A stretch of DNA of 64,000 nt from Papio anubis (Eukaryota; Chordata; Mammalia; Primates; Cercopithecidae). Position 1 is the first letter of the stretch; every line of letters begins with the position of its first letter. Below the pieces are notes generated by a model, which had not been told where the DNA came from, ran no database searches, and saw nothing but the letters and a program-made list of their open reading frames with translations. The position numbers and the translations under genes are program-made. The stretch covers positions 2,747,771 through 2,811,770 of the forward strand of contig NC_044978.1 of assembly GCF_008728515.1 (NCBI RefSeq), in the 5' to 3' direction. Below are positions 46,131 to 57,754 of this stretch, one piece after another.

Positions 46131-46862
46131 TGTGCCAGTCAGAATGGAGATTATTAAAAAGTCAAGAAACAACAGATGCGGTAAGGTTGCAGAGAAATAG
46201 GGATGCTTTTACACTGTTGGTTGAAATGCAAATTAGTTCAACCATTGTGGAAGACAGTGTGGCAATTCCTCAAGGATCTAGAACTAGAAATACCATTTGA
46301 CCCAGCAATCTCATTACTGGGTATATACCCAAAGGAATATAAATCATCCTATTATAAAGATACATACACATGCATTTTCGTTGCAGCACTATTCACAGTA
46401 GCAAAGACAAGGAATCAACCCAGATGACCTTCAGTGATACACTAAATAAAGAAAATGTGGTACATATATACCATGGAATACTATGCAGTCATAAAAAGGA
46501 ATGACATCATGTCATTTGCAGAGACATGGATGGAATTAGGAGCCATTATCCTCAGCAACCTATCACAGGAACAGAAAACCAAATGCCACATGTTCTGTCT
46601 CATAAGTGGGAGCTGAACAGTGAGAACACATGGACACATGGGGGGAACATGTGTCCACACACTGGGGTCTGTTGGTACATGCAGGGAGGGAGAGCATCAG
46701 GAAGAATAGCTAATGGATACTTGGCTTAATACCTAGGTGATGGATTGATCTGTCTAGCAAAACACTGTGGCACACATTTAGCTAGGTAACAAATCTGAAC
46801 ATCCTGCATATGTGCTCTGGAACTTAAAATAAAAGTTGAAGATGAAAAGACATTAAAAAAAA
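46131..46862 (+). mobile_element. L1 3-prime end (L1PB-like), sense, inserted in an antisense L1
   Basis: 'gtcagaatggagattattaa', 'gaaataccatttgacccagc', 'ctactgggtata'-type spacer, 'ctcataagtgggagctgaac', 'acatttagctaggtaacaaa' and an A-rich end. Perfect 11-bp target duplication gaaatgctact at 46120-46130 and 46863-46873; the host L1 sequence continues in register across it. 5-prime truncated to 732 bp. Confidence 0.93.
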
Positions 46863-47462
46863 GAAATGCTACTATTTTTGAGCATTGATTTTGTGTCCTG
46901 AAACTTTAGTCATTTATCAGGTCAAGGCATTTTTGGGTAGAATCTTTAGGGTTTTCTAAATATAGAATCATATCATCTGCAAAAAGAGATAATTTGACTT
47001 TCTTTTTACCTGTTTGGATGCCTTTTATTTCTTTATCTTGCCTGATTGCTCTGGCTAGCTCTTCCAGTACTGTGTTGAATAGGAGTGGTGGGAGGGTGCA
47101 TCCTTATCTTGTTCTGGTTCTTCAGGAGAATGCTTCCAGCTTTTGTCCATTCAGTATGATGTTGGCTGTGGGTTTGTCATAGATGGTCTTTACTATTTTG
47201 AGTTATGTTTCTTTAATACTTAGTTTAAGGCTTTTTATCATGAAACGGTGTTGTATTTTATCAAATGCTTTTTCTACATCTATTGAGATGATCATATGGC
47301 TTTTGTTTTTAATTCTGTTTTTGTGGTGAATCACATTTATTGATTTACTTATTCTGTTCTTTAGAAGAAATCCATTGGTTCAGCTTACATACAAAGGGAG
47401 GAAATTTCACAATGGCATGAATATCAAGAGGTAAGATCATTGAAGCCACTTTAGAAGCTGTA

Positions 47463-48789
47463 TGTTTTATTTCCTTATAAACACTTCCTATTTTCCTATG
47501 TCCTCAATTATTTTTATCTTTTGCATTATACCTATGTTCATGATTTTATCTAAAATGCATATATACATCATATGATGATACATGGTATGTGTTTAATAAA
47601 TATTCTTTGTGTTAGATTGAACTGCCTTTGTTACTCACTTATTGACTGCATTAATACTTTATAAATTCATTCACTATGGATGTAGATCTGTTTTGAGTCC
47701 TAGGGACCCCACAATTTAAGAAATCAGAGAGTTCTTTCCTCAAAAGTGAGTGTGGGAAGTCAGTATAGAATGTAAAATTTTAATGATCATCCGCTCAATC
47801 CTTTAAGAATCACTTATTCAGTGTCCACTATTTGTCAGGAACTTTTCTAGCTATAAAGTGTTTTGATCCTGAGGGACAGAGCATGGCTCAGCAGAGTTTA
47901 GAGCTCAGGATGCAGGTGAATATCAGAGATCCAAGGAGGCTGTATGTTACACACAGAAATTGGTGATACTTTTGAATGAAAGGGCTGATGGTGAGTTGTT
48001 TTATCATAAAATTAGTGTGCATTTCAAAATGTGTACTGCATCAAAAAAGCACTGTCCTAATGACCTAGTGTCAAACCTGCATGTGAAGGTAGACACAGCA
48101 GAATGACCTTTGCCAGAGTGTCGCATGCTCAGAATGGACTGCCTTCCAGTTCCTCTCAGACTCCGGATCATGGTTGGTAGAGACTTAAAAGTGTCGAAAC
48201 TATGTTTTGTTAGACAACTGATGCCACACAAATTTATCAAAATGGTAGAAGATCTCTTATTTGACAGATTTATTAAAGTACAAAAAACACAAAACCATGC
48301 ATAAATTGTAAGCGTAAAAAATTATATTTCTCTAACCTAGGAAAACTCAAAACTCTGAGAAGGGAAAAGCAATTATACAGATTGTATGACCCCACTTCTT
48401 CATTTTGAATTTTAGAAAGCTAGAATACAGATAAGTAGAAAGGTCACTTAGCTTATTAGTGGCAGCACGAAGGCTACAAATCATAGCTCATGGACCCTGT
48501 CTCAGGGTGACTTCCAGTGTATCGCAGCACACTATTCTAAAAAAGAAATTAAATATGTACAATCAATCTTGAGAGACTCATACATTGTTTGTTGCCCTTT
48601 CTAAAGGCTTAACAGCAAATATGTTTTCAAGTTATTCTTAAGATAAGTTTTGATGAGTTCAGTATTCAAGGAAGTCTTGGAAAAATCCAAGATGAGCAGG
48701 TTTAAATAGGTGTTGTATTGCAAGTTTTCTCTGAGTTTCTACTATGCTATTTTCAGTGTGAGTTGCATTCACTGTCTAAATATTTATTA
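47463..48789. other. Unassigned AT-rich DNA
   Basis: Contains one probable L2 fragment (listed separately). No gene recognised; open frames are at most 78 codons. Confidence 0.4.
47805..47930 (-). repeat. L2 (LINE2) 3-prime fragment (probable)
   Basis: 'gaatcacttattcagtgtcc', 'actatttgtcaggaactttt' and 'ctagctataaagtg' fit reverse-complement L2 ('cttattgagtgcctactatg', 'tgccaggcactgttctagg'). Confidence 0.45.
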
Positions 48790-49420
48790 GTATGAACTAC
48801 ATTTTATTTTTTAATATCAAATCATCTTTGCATACCTAAGATAAATCCAACTTTGTCTTGATGTATTCTCTTATTTTAACACACATTGCATTTGATTTTC
48901 TTTTTGTTCTTCTTCAAGGATTTTTGCATGAGTGAAATTGACCTGCAGTTTTTTTTCTTGTATGTGTCTTCTTTGGCTTTTTATATCAGGGTTTCTGCTT
49001 CTCTTGTAGAACAGGCCAGATACTCTCTCTGCTCTAACCATTAAAAGAGTTTTTAAAAAGCAAAAAAAGAACACTGTATTTTGAACATTTGGGAGAACTC
49101 ATCTATATAGCCATCTGGTTCTCCTGTTTTACTTGACGGAAGATTTGAGCCATTAATTTAATTTCTTTAATAGTTATAGAACAATTCGAGCTTTTGATTT
49201 CTCTTTAAATCATTTCTACAAGCAATATTTTCCCTACAATCTGTTTATTTCAATAACATAGTTCTTGGTAGAGTTTTCACCATCTTTTTTTATTTCTGGG
49301 TGTAGTGTGGGCTCCTTTTCATACACAATATTATATATTCGTGTCTTCCTTCTTCTTTTGACCACAATTCTCAGGATTCATCTATTTTCTGAGATTTGTA
49401 TTTTTATGTATTCCAGCTCT
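48790..49420 (-). mobile_element. Old L1 (L1M-like) ORF2 fragment, antisense
   Basis: 'tttgcatacctaagataaat', 'aaggatttttgcatgagtga', 'tttttatatcagggtttctg', 'catctatatagccatctggt' and 'atttgagccattaatttaat' follow the reverse complement of L1 ORF2 with heavy divergence. Its left end overlaps, in consensus terms, the right end of the L1 at 43669-47345 (both contain the 'gaattacatttattgattt' equivalent), so it is a separate element. Confidence 0.7.
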
Positions 49421-52400
49421 GGATCCTCAGATCCCTCATCTGACCTCTGAGTCTCTATAACACGTTCCTTTTGTTTGGTGAGTCCCAGCCTCTCTCTGGC
49501 TTGGGAACCTGGCATCCTGCGCAGCCCCCAGCCTCACTTTCTCCTTGAGTTTTGATTTCCCTTATTAGTCTTTAAAGCATTGCTTCCCACTACTGTAGTA
49601 TCGTGCCCTACATATCCTCCTAACGTCCTCTTGTACTGAGGAGAAGAGTTGGATGGTGTGTGATTAAACATAGCAAAACGTTCAGTCCACCCTAGTTCTG
49701 CCCCTTTAAGCCAATCTTATCTCAATCAGAAAACATATACTCAGGGTGGGAAAAAAAAAAAAAACCCCACCAAGTTCCTGAGTCCCAGATGCTGTGTCCT
49801 GTGTCTTCCTGGCTCCTCTGCACCTCAGCCCCTAGCCCTGCCTCTGAGCCCGGATTCTGTGCGACGCCATCACCGCCCTGACCAGGGTTCAGCCCCTTCC
49901 CTGTCCTCCCTGAGCTCACATTCCGGCCTAGCAGCCCCCGCTCCATCTGCCTTGAAACTAACCGTTATGTTTGCTGCTTCTGTTTTGCTCTCCGAACCAG
50001 TTGTCTCTTCACGGGGTATGAGCCGCTGAGAGAGGGAGAAGCCAGGTCCAGGGAGAATGTGGAAAATGGATAGACACTGAAAACGGAGGCCTGGCAAGAG
50101 TTCCAAATGGAGACGGAAAGTCTGGAGCTTGGGGACTGACTGCGTTTTATCCTGACTGTCAATTACCCTTTGGAAAATCTAACAGTGCTCAGATCTGCAC
50201 CTAAAATTAGATTGAATAATTTCAGGACAAAAATATATATCACTTAAATGAAACATCTTTCTCATTTGTATTAAATATATTTTAAGCTGTCGTATTTTTC
50301 TGCATCATGCACATTCTACGTCATCTATGACATGGTTCTCAGTTAACACCTCAGAATATGTGAAACTGCACAGCCCCGGGAGTGGATAAACGGCTCTGTG
50401 GCTCTGTTTGCCTGACATTCCCTTACGGTTTTCTACAGCCTGCACTTCCTCTCAATATGGCTTAGTACCCGTGTGACAACAAAAGTCAGGCTGTTGGTTT
50501 TCTTTCCCTTGACAATATTTTGTCAAGTCCTGATAGCCAACCCAAATAGGAAAATCCCATAACTAAAGTGACTGTGAGAGCTTATTCTGTAATTTTTCCA
50601 CTTTTCCTCTTTTATTAATTGGCAAAGAATCTCTTCAGTCAAAGCCTAGGAAAGAAAATTACCTGATTCTTTTAAACTGTTTAACAAAGGTTCTGTCATT
50701 TTTAATCTCTTATGTGGGGAGCCGTGCTAAAAGGAATAAACAGATACTCTCCCTAAAGGAAATTGATATCAAATGAACCTAAAATGTCATCTTTGATTTG
50801 GTATCAATCATTTGCTTAATTATCCCCATCTTCAGCCTCTTTGAATTTTCCTGAGACAAGATAACAATGGCAAAGAGTACAGAAGGCGTTCTTTGTTCCT
50901 TGAATGAAGGGCTCCTCCACTGCCTCTGCCTCTCCCTCTCATTTGTTCTAACAATCTGAAAGTGAATATGCTTAATAGGCTTTGTCTGCAAAGAGCTTCA
51001 TTTCTTTTTTGTGAGAGAAGTTATAGCCTTGGAATTGTCTCTTCATGCACTCCACCGTTTGACAGCAGTGAGCCTTTATTTATGAAAGAAGTTTAATTAA
51101 TGCCCTTGGATCAACTGTTAACCTTTGAAATGGTTTCCTGATGCATGGAGGCTCTTTCTCTTCTGCCAGGAATTGATTTTGGAAATGGTCCTGCCTCCTC
51201 GTAACTTATGATTCAGAGAGAAGAAGACACCATGCAAACTGGAGTATGGACAAGAGCACTGTGAAGTGTATTGATGAAGGGTTTGCATCAGGACCTGGGA
51301 AATACAGATCAATGAAAATGTGTGGAATCAACTTGAAAGAGAAGATGATGATTGTGCAAAGAGATTATGGTGTCTTATCATTGAAACTGAACCAGAACAC
51401 TGCAAACATAAGGCCGTTTTCAAATAAACTGAAGCAAGGCTCTCAAATTTCTAGTAAGAAAATAAAAATGAAAAAGAAGCATAGCACAGACAATGGATAC
51501 ACAGAGAAGGGAAGAAAGGACACAACTTTTGGGCTAGTAAATTTTATTATATTTTCCTGGCATGGTTCCCAGAGACCTTGTCAAAGAAAAGAATGCCAAA
51601 GAGTTGTTCTTCAGAGCCTTAACTTATTAATGCAGATATTGTTCAATGTAAAGTTGTTTACTAGGACAGATTTTTTAAATTAAATGTTATTTTGGAAAAG
51701 TGATTTTTCCAAAGTAGAAGCAACGTCTTGGGGCCAAGTGTGTGTGGGATGTGTAGCAGAGGTTTCACGTCGTGTTGACCTGTTCCAACAGTAACCCCGG
51801 GTAATGTTAACTCATCATGGTCCCAATCTGTTACTATGGCAGGGCCGTTAATGGAGACCCTGTGATTCTGTCATTTCAAGTATGTCCCTCAGAGCAAGAA
51901 CATATTGGTTTGTTTGCACAGAAAACAGAATCTGACATGGAGAAAAATAAACAAAACTGTATTTTTAGTTCTGTTATTAACACTTCAGATTTTAGATCTT
52001 CACTTACAGAATCTACTTGTCTTCAGTAAGAGAGATATAGATTGCTTATTAAATTAAGAAAGGCCAAGCAATAAAGATCTGAGTAGAATAACAATTTGGA
52101 GCCTATTGAACTATAAAATAGCTCCATTTTTCTCATTCAAATTGTGAATGTTAAGCTGCCTGTCGCCTAATGGGAAATATCACAGCATTTCCCCTAGACA
52201 ACCCTGGGGTTTTCACATTAGTGCCAGGTGGTTGTGCTTGAGGCTGCGTTGTCTGCCCCCTATACTTTTGGCCATCATGGCACAGCTGGGTGACCAGCTT
52301 GCCCTGCAGAGGATGCTGAGCGTTGGCTGGGAGAGAGAGACTTTTGTTTTGTCCAGACCAGTGCTTCCAGACACATCTCTTCTTCCTAATAGGGCACCGC

Positions 52401-52734
52401 CACACAGCCGTCCTAGGGATCAGGTCACTCCTCCATCAGAGAAGCTCCGCCCAGTAGGACGGGTTCCCTGGCCTCCATTTTCTTGGCAAGGTCTGATGAA
52501 CTGCAGCCCAGGAGCAGTGAGCGACCAGAGACGGTAGAACAGGGAGGAAAAGACAGGACGAGTCTTTGTTGCCTTGAGGTCATCCAAAGGAAAGCGGGAG
52601 GAAGAACGTTGCAGGCTCTGGCATTTCTATCACTTGGTAGAACCAATTTCTGGAGGCATCATTGTATTCTAAGCTTGTTTCTGCATTTTATTACTCATGT
52701 TCAGAAGCCTAGGAGGCCAGCTGATCGCACTGTC
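49421..52734. other. Unassigned DNA with two unexplained open frames
   Basis: No recognised gene or repeat. A frame of 145 codons (+, 51246-51683), lysine-rich in the middle with no known domain, and a frame of 129 codons (+, 52148-52537), proline/arginine-rich, stand out by length only. There is no upstream promoter-like sequence, splice pattern or poly(A) tract that supports expression. An A run lies at about 49751-49764. Confidence 0.4.
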
Positions 52735-52805
52735 TAATTCGTTTTACTGATAAGAAAACTGAGGACCAGAGAGCACAAGTTATTTTCTCAGTGGCACACA
52801 GCTTA
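52735..52805 (-). repeat. MIR SINE fragment
   Basis: 'ttttactgataagaaaactg', 'aggaccagagagcacaagtt' and 'cagtggcacacagctta' match reverse-complement MIR ('ttttacagatgaggaaactg', 'aggcccagagaggttaag', 'aaggtcacacagcta'). Confidence 0.75.
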
Positions 52806-52820
52806 AGAAATAGCCCCACC

Positions 52821-52946
52821 TCTTTAGTAGAGATGGGATTTCACCATGCTGGCCAGGCTGGTCTTGAACTCCTGACCTCAAGTGACCCGCCCTCCTCAGC
52901 CTCCCAAAGTGCTGGGATAACAAGCATGATCCACCACACCCAGCCA
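52821..52946 (-). mobile_element. Alu left-monomer fragment
   Basis: 'tttagtagagatgggatttc' through 'tgaactcctgacctcaagtg' to 'catgatccaccacacccagc' is only the 5-prime (left) monomer of an antisense Alu, with no second monomer and no T tail. No target duplication seen. It lies between MIR and MER5A relics; a free left monomer or a deleted Alu both fit. Confidence 0.88.
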
Positions 52947-52947
52947 A

Positions 52948-53086
52948 AAGTGCATCAGATTTCTGGTCCCCTGTCCCAGAGTTTCTGATTCAGTAGTAGA
53001 TCATGGGTAGAGTCCAAGAATTTATTTCTAACAACTTCCCATATAATGCTGAGCCTGCCCACCAGGGCACTACAATTGGCAACCAT
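52948..53086 (+). mobile_element. MER5A-like hAT-Charlie element
   Basis: 'gtgcatcagatttctggtcc', 'cccagagtttctgattcagt', 'gtccaagaatttatttctaa' and 'caacttcccatataatgctg' follow MER5A ('gtgcatcagaatcacc', 'cagagtttctgattcagtag', 'gagaatttgcatttctaaca', 'agttcccaggtgatgctg') with a deletion near the left. Terminal repeats degraded. Confidence 0.8.
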
Positions 53087-54585
53087 CCCACTCGAGAAAC
53101 ATGAATCACAATTTATTACAAAAATATTAGGAATCAAATTTGTTACATATAGTCTATAAATCATTGAAGTAAACATTAAATTAGTCATATTTTATTATTA
53201 AAAAGAGAGAAAGTGGATTTGATTTTAGTAGAAAAGAGCTTTTATTTAGTGTTTGAATTTGGTCAGAATTGAATATATTTATTCTATTATTCTAATTTAT
53301 GTTATTCATGAAAATCATCCATTTTATCCACTTTTACATTTGCATTAGTTCACCCAAAGACACTCCAATAATTATTTTATTTTCTCTATGCTTCTTACTA
53401 TTCCTTTCATTGTCATTCATACAAATAATAATAATTTAGGTAATTTTTTTCTTTTGGTTATAGACTGTATTTGTTTTCATCTTGTTTAGAGGAGTAGTGT
53501 ATGCTATTTCTGTTTTGGAGTAAATTATTGAAGTTTTCTTTGTGTTCCAGGGTATGGAAACATTACATAAATATCTTATGGTTACTTGAAAGGCCATGCA
53601 ATTTATAGGGCTTTATGTTATGCATTTGAATTGTTGAGTGAATAGAGCATAAAAATTCCCTATAAGTCCCACAAAGCTTTTTAAATCCTAAGTGATGACC
53701 TGTAATGAGTTAAAACGTGTATTAAAGTCTCCTAGCCAAATAATAAATAAATAAATAAATAAATAAAGGATAAATTTGCTTCTTGTTAAAAAAAAACAAA
53801 GTCTACTCTCTCACACGAATCTCTTCTCTCATCTTCAAACATTTTTAAATGAAAGTAATAAAACGTAAACGTTGTTAACACCTAGAGCAAAGACCACGAG
53901 AAAAGAGAAAAGTGCAGATGGAAAACCCAAACATTCGGAGGACAAAGAACAGCCGAAGCAGGGCAGGGTCAGTCACACCCCATGACCTGAACTGGCAAAT
54001 CCAGTGAAGCAGGAGCTGGGTACCCCTAGAACCCCAAGATGCTCAGGAGCTGGAGGTGCTGGATATGGCAGGAGGCAGGCTTGAGTTGAGGGACTTTATC
54101 CACAGGACTCACTTGAAGCCTGTGATCAGAGTGGTCAGCTCCTGGGCCCCTCACCAGAAAAACTAATGACCTTCTTCTCAACCACACCCCCCACCACCTC
54201 AGGATGCTGGCGGCTGTTTTGTGGATCAACAGATGCTGAAGACTTGAGGACACAGTGCATAGTGGAGAGCTGGGGTGAGCCATAGGTAGAAAATGGGGGA
54301 TTCAGTGAAATACAGAAAGAGAACTGTGAAATCCTCAACTGCCTCTTGTTGAGACCTCTAGACACTGATGTTTGGAGGTGCCCAGTGGGAAAGCTAAATT
54401 AAACCAATTGTGCTGTCGCAACTCCACCAAATAACAAGGGTGCTCCTCACAAATCGAGCTCCTCCACAGTGTCTCATGCCTTGCTCTTGAAAGGAAGTTT
54501 ATAGTGAGAGTGTGAGTCATTGAAAGAAAATCTGGAATGCAGAAAGAGACACAAAAGCGAAACAGAACACAGTAAGCATACAATA
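53087..54585. other. Unassigned DNA
   Basis: An AAAT tetramer microsatellite lies at 53744-53767. The patch 53900-54450 is less AT-rich and single-copy-looking ('ggacaaagaacagccgaagc') but I cannot match it to a gene. Frames of 76-85 codons on the minus strand there have no domain. Confidence 0.45.
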
Positions 54586-54600
54586 AGAGACACAGGTCTC

Positions 54601-54895
54601 GCCCAGATGCAGTGGCTCATGCTTGTAATCCCAGCACTTTTGGAGGCAGAAGTGGGTGGATCACTTAAGGTCAGGAGTTCAAAACCAGCCTGGCCAACAT
54701 GGTGAAACCCTGTCTCTACTAAAAATACAAAAATTAGCTGGGTGTTGTGGTGGGCAGCTGTAATCCCAGCTACTCCGGAGGCTGAGGCAGGAGAATCATT
54801 TGAACCTGGGAGGCAGAGGTTGTAGTGAGCCGACATCATGCCACTGCAATCCAGCCTGGGTGACAGAGTAAGACTCCATCTCAAAAAAAAAAAAG
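54601..54895 (+). mobile_element. AluS-type element, full length
   Basis: Sense Alu: 'gcccagatgcagtggctcat', 'cagcacttttggaggcagaa', 'gtcaggagttcaaaaccagc' and 'ggcaggagaatcatttgaac'. Perfect 15-bp target duplication agagacacaggtctc at 54586-54600 and 54896-54910. Confidence 0.97.
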
Positions 54896-54910
54896 AGAGA
54901 CACAGGTCTC

Positions 54911-55653
54911 CACACTGAGTAAGAACAAACCCGACCACTACAGAAATTAGAGATAGGACTTGCAGAGACAGAAAAGAGAGAAGAAATTTGCATATTTAAA
55001 AAATACAAGAGTATGTGCCTAACTTTCTAGAACACTATGAACTATATTGTATTATGTTGACATCATCGAAATTGTGACATAATTATATTCATATTATACT
55101 TTAAAATAAAGACAAAAATAATGTCAGCAATTAAAAAGTCAAACAATAGACTAACGAGCATATTATTTAGCAATATAGAGGCTTACTACCGGTGGAATAA
55201 GCTAAAGGAATTGAATGTGTTTGACTTTGGAAGGCAGACATTTTCCATTTTACGTCCTTTGTTTTTTATTGTTAACATATTTACTATATGTATGCATTAC
55301 TTAAATGAAAATAAAAAATTTATTTTAAAAAAATAAAAATTAGATGACACTTTTGAGAAACACAAATAATATCTGACTAATATTTGGGTATTCAAAGTTA
55401 ATAACAGACTATGTTGACTGGCTGCATCTCTCATGTCCATCCTTTCCCACAGAATCAATGACTGTGTTGCGTGCAGCCCTTCTTCCCACACTTAGGCAAT
55501 AAAATTTACAGAATACCTTGATCGTCTTTATTATATCAAAAATCCATTTTACAGAATGATTTAAATCCTAAACCTGCAGTCATTCATATGGAAAGTGTTT
55601 AACCAATTCTGTATCATGTTACTTAGCAGACAGGGTTGCAAATGAGAGAGATC
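54911..55653. other. Unassigned AT-rich DNA
   Basis: No gene or repeat recognised. Confidence 0.4.
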
Positions 55654-55724
55654 ACAGTTTTGAAGTTGGACAAACCTGGTTTTAAATCCTGTTGCTACCA
55701 ATGACCAGCGATGAGATCTTGGAA

Positions 55725-57754
55725 GTGTTGTTGTTGTTGTTGTTTTTTAATTATACTTTAAGTTCTAGGGTACATGTGCACAATGTGCAACTTTGTTACA
55801 TATGTATACATGTGCCATGTTGGTGTGCTGTACCCATTAACTCGTCATTTACATTAGGTATATCTCCTAATGCTATCCCTCCCCCCTGCCCACATCCCAC
55901 AACAGGCCCTGGTGTGTGATGTTCCCCTTCCTGTGTCCAAGTGTTCCGTTGTTCAATTCCCAACTATGAGTGACAACACGCAGTGTTTGGTTTTCTGTTC
56001 TTGTGATAGTTTGCTGAGAATGATGGTTTCCACCTTCATCCATGTCCCTACAAAGGACATGAAATCATCCTTTTTTATGGCTGCATAGTATTCCATATGT
56101 GTCACATTTTCTTAATCCAGTCTGTCATTGATGGACATTTGGGTTGGTTCCAAGTCTTCGTTATTGTGAATGGTGCTGCAATAAACATAGGTGTGCATGT
56201 GTCTTTATAGCATAATCCTTTGGGTATATAACCAGTAATGGGATGGCTGGGTCAGATGGTATTTCTAGTTCTAGATCCTTGAGGAATCGCCACACTGTCT
56301 TCCACAATGGTTGAACTAGTGTTGCGGGAAATCAGGGACCCTGAACAGAGGGACCGGCTGAAGCCACGGCAGAAGAACATAAATTGTGAAGATTTCATGA
56401 ACATTTATTAGTTCTCCAAATTAATACTTTTATAATTTCTTATGCCTGTCTTTACTGCAATCTCTAAACATAAATTGTGATGATTTCATGGACACTTATC
56501 ACTTCCCCAATCAATACCCTTGTGATTTCCTATGCCTGTCTTTAATCTCTTAATCCCATCATCTTCTTTGTAAGCTAAGGAGGATATATGTCGCCTCAGG
56601 ACCCTGTGATGATTGCGTTAACTGCACAAATTGTTTGTAGAGCATGTGTGTTTGAACAGTATAAAATCTGGGCACCTTGAAAAAAGAACAGGTTAACAGC
56701 AATGTTCAGGGAACAAGGGAGGTAACCTTAAACTGACTGCCAGTGAACTGGGCGGAACAGAGCCATATTTCTCTTCTTTCAAATGCAAATAGGAGAAATA
56801 TCACTGAATTATTTTTCTCAGCAAGGTACATCCCTGAGAAAGCAAATGCGCCCTCATGGTAGGTCTATAGATGGCCCCCTTAAGGTGACTACCTTTTATG
56901 GTTGAAGCTGAAGGGAAGAAATAAGCCCTGGTCCCCTGTAGCGCTCCCAGGCTTATTGAGATGAGGAAATTCCCACCTAATAAATTTTGGTCAGACAGGT
57001 TGTCTGCTCTCAAACCCTGTCTCCTGATAAGATGTTATCAATGGCAATGCATGCCCAAAACTTCATTAGCAATTTTAATTTCACCCCATCCTGGTGGTCC
57101 GGTGACCTCGCCCTGCCTCCACTTGCTTTGTGATATTTTATTACCTTGTGAAGCATATGATCTCTGTGACCCACACCCTAGTCATGCACTCCCTCCCCTT
57201 TTGAAAATCGCTAATAAAAACTTGCTGGTTTTACAGCTCAGGGAGCATCACAGAACCTGCTGATGTGTGATGCATCCCCCAGACACCCAGCTTTAAATTT
57301 CTCTCTCGTGCTCTTTCCCTTTATTTTTCAAACCAGTTGAGATGCCTAGGAAATAGAAAAGAACCCACAATAAATATCGGGGGTTGGGGTTTCCCCCTAG
57401 TGAACTAGTTTACAGTCCCACCAGCAGTGTAAAACCGTTCCTATTTCTCCACATCCTCTCCAGCACCTGTTGTGTCCTGACTTTTTAATGATCACCATTC
57501 TAACTGGTGTGAGATGGTATCTCATTGTGGTTTTGATTTGCATTTCTCTGATGGCTAGTGATGATGAACATTTTTTCATGTGTCTGTTGGCTGCATAAAT
57601 GTCTTCTTTTGAGAAGTGCCTGTTCATATCCTTTGCCCACTTTTTGATGGGGTTGTTTGAAATTTGTTTGAGTTCTTTATAGGTTCTGGATATTAGCCCT
57701 TTGTCAGACGAGTAGATTGCAACATTTTTCTCCCATTCTGTAGGTTGCCTGTTC
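55725..57754 (-). mobile_element. L1PA-type 3-prime end, antisense, split by a solo LTR
   Basis: Starts with a GTT-repeat (complement of an AAC-rich tail), then 'taattatactttaagttcta', 'gcacaatgtgcaactttgtt', 'ttatggctgcatagtattcc' and 'gggatggctgggtcagatgg'. After the LTR it resumes 'gaactagtttacagtccca', 'gatggtatctcattgtggtt' and ends 'taggttgcctgttc'. Without the LTR it is about 950 bp of 3-prime UTR and ORF2 end. The 197-codon minus frame at 57397-57990 is partly this L1 ORF2 end and partly flanking DNA. Confidence 0.93.
56320..57402 (+). mobile_element. Solo endogenous retrovirus LTR (about 1.08 kb) inside L1
   Basis: Begins 'tgttgcgggaaatcagggac', carries AATAAA at 57213-57218 before a 'gggagcatcacagaacctgc' type R/U5 region, and ends near 'gggtttccccctag'. 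The L1 phrase gttgaactagtttacag is cut, with aactag present on both sides (56314-56319, 57403-57408), a 6-bp duplication more typical of class II (HERV-K-like) than class I elements. A 91-bp internal tandem duplication starts at 56377 and 56468. No gag, pol or env sequence is attached. Family name uncertain. Confidence 0.85.

Larger units (their letters stand above)
43669..47345 (-). mobile_element. L1 (primate-lineage), antisense, 5-prime truncated, carrying three later insertions
   Basis: From a T run at 43669-43675 and 'cagattcagggggtacatgt' it covers the 3-prime UTR and distal ORF2 in reverse complement ('tataaatgagaacatgtggt', 'gctattgtgaatagtactga', 'ggattgctgggtcaaatggt', 'catatggctggccagttttc', 'tctacatctattgagatgat'). 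ORF2p, the L1 endonuclease/reverse transcriptase, is here fragmentary with many stops. It is interrupted by an AluY, an AluS and an oppositely oriented L1 end. The TG run at 46029-46061 lies within it. Confidence 0.9.
43207..47462 (-). mobile_element. ERVL/MaLR-type LTR split by an L1 (outer layer of a nested insertion)
   Basis: The left part (about 43207-43660) reads 'cataacaaattactccaaac', 'tctcacagtttctgtgggtg', 'gttcatctgaag'-like spacer, 'acaggattcagtgtttctca' and 'gatcccatcccatcactac'. The right part (about 47345-47462) resumes with 'tccattggttcagcttacat', 'gaaatttcacaatggcatga' and 'gaagccactttagaagctg', which is the missing end of the same LTR consensus. The intervening 3.7 kb is L1 with its own insertions. 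Same family as 8232-8782; subfamily not named. Confidence 0.7.

Noticed and set aside
43669..49420. One L1 extending from 43669 to 49420 with a 1.4-kb insertion
   Set aside because: The left end of the 48790-49420 fragment overlaps the right end of the 43669-47345 element in consensus terms, and the LTR resumes at 47345, so they are separate L1 copies.
54474..54938. 154-codon minus frame as a gene
   Set aside because: It reads through an Alu in antisense; the Cys/Ser/Pro-rich 'SAHYNLCLPGSNDSPASAS' type protein is the familiar Alu-derived translation.
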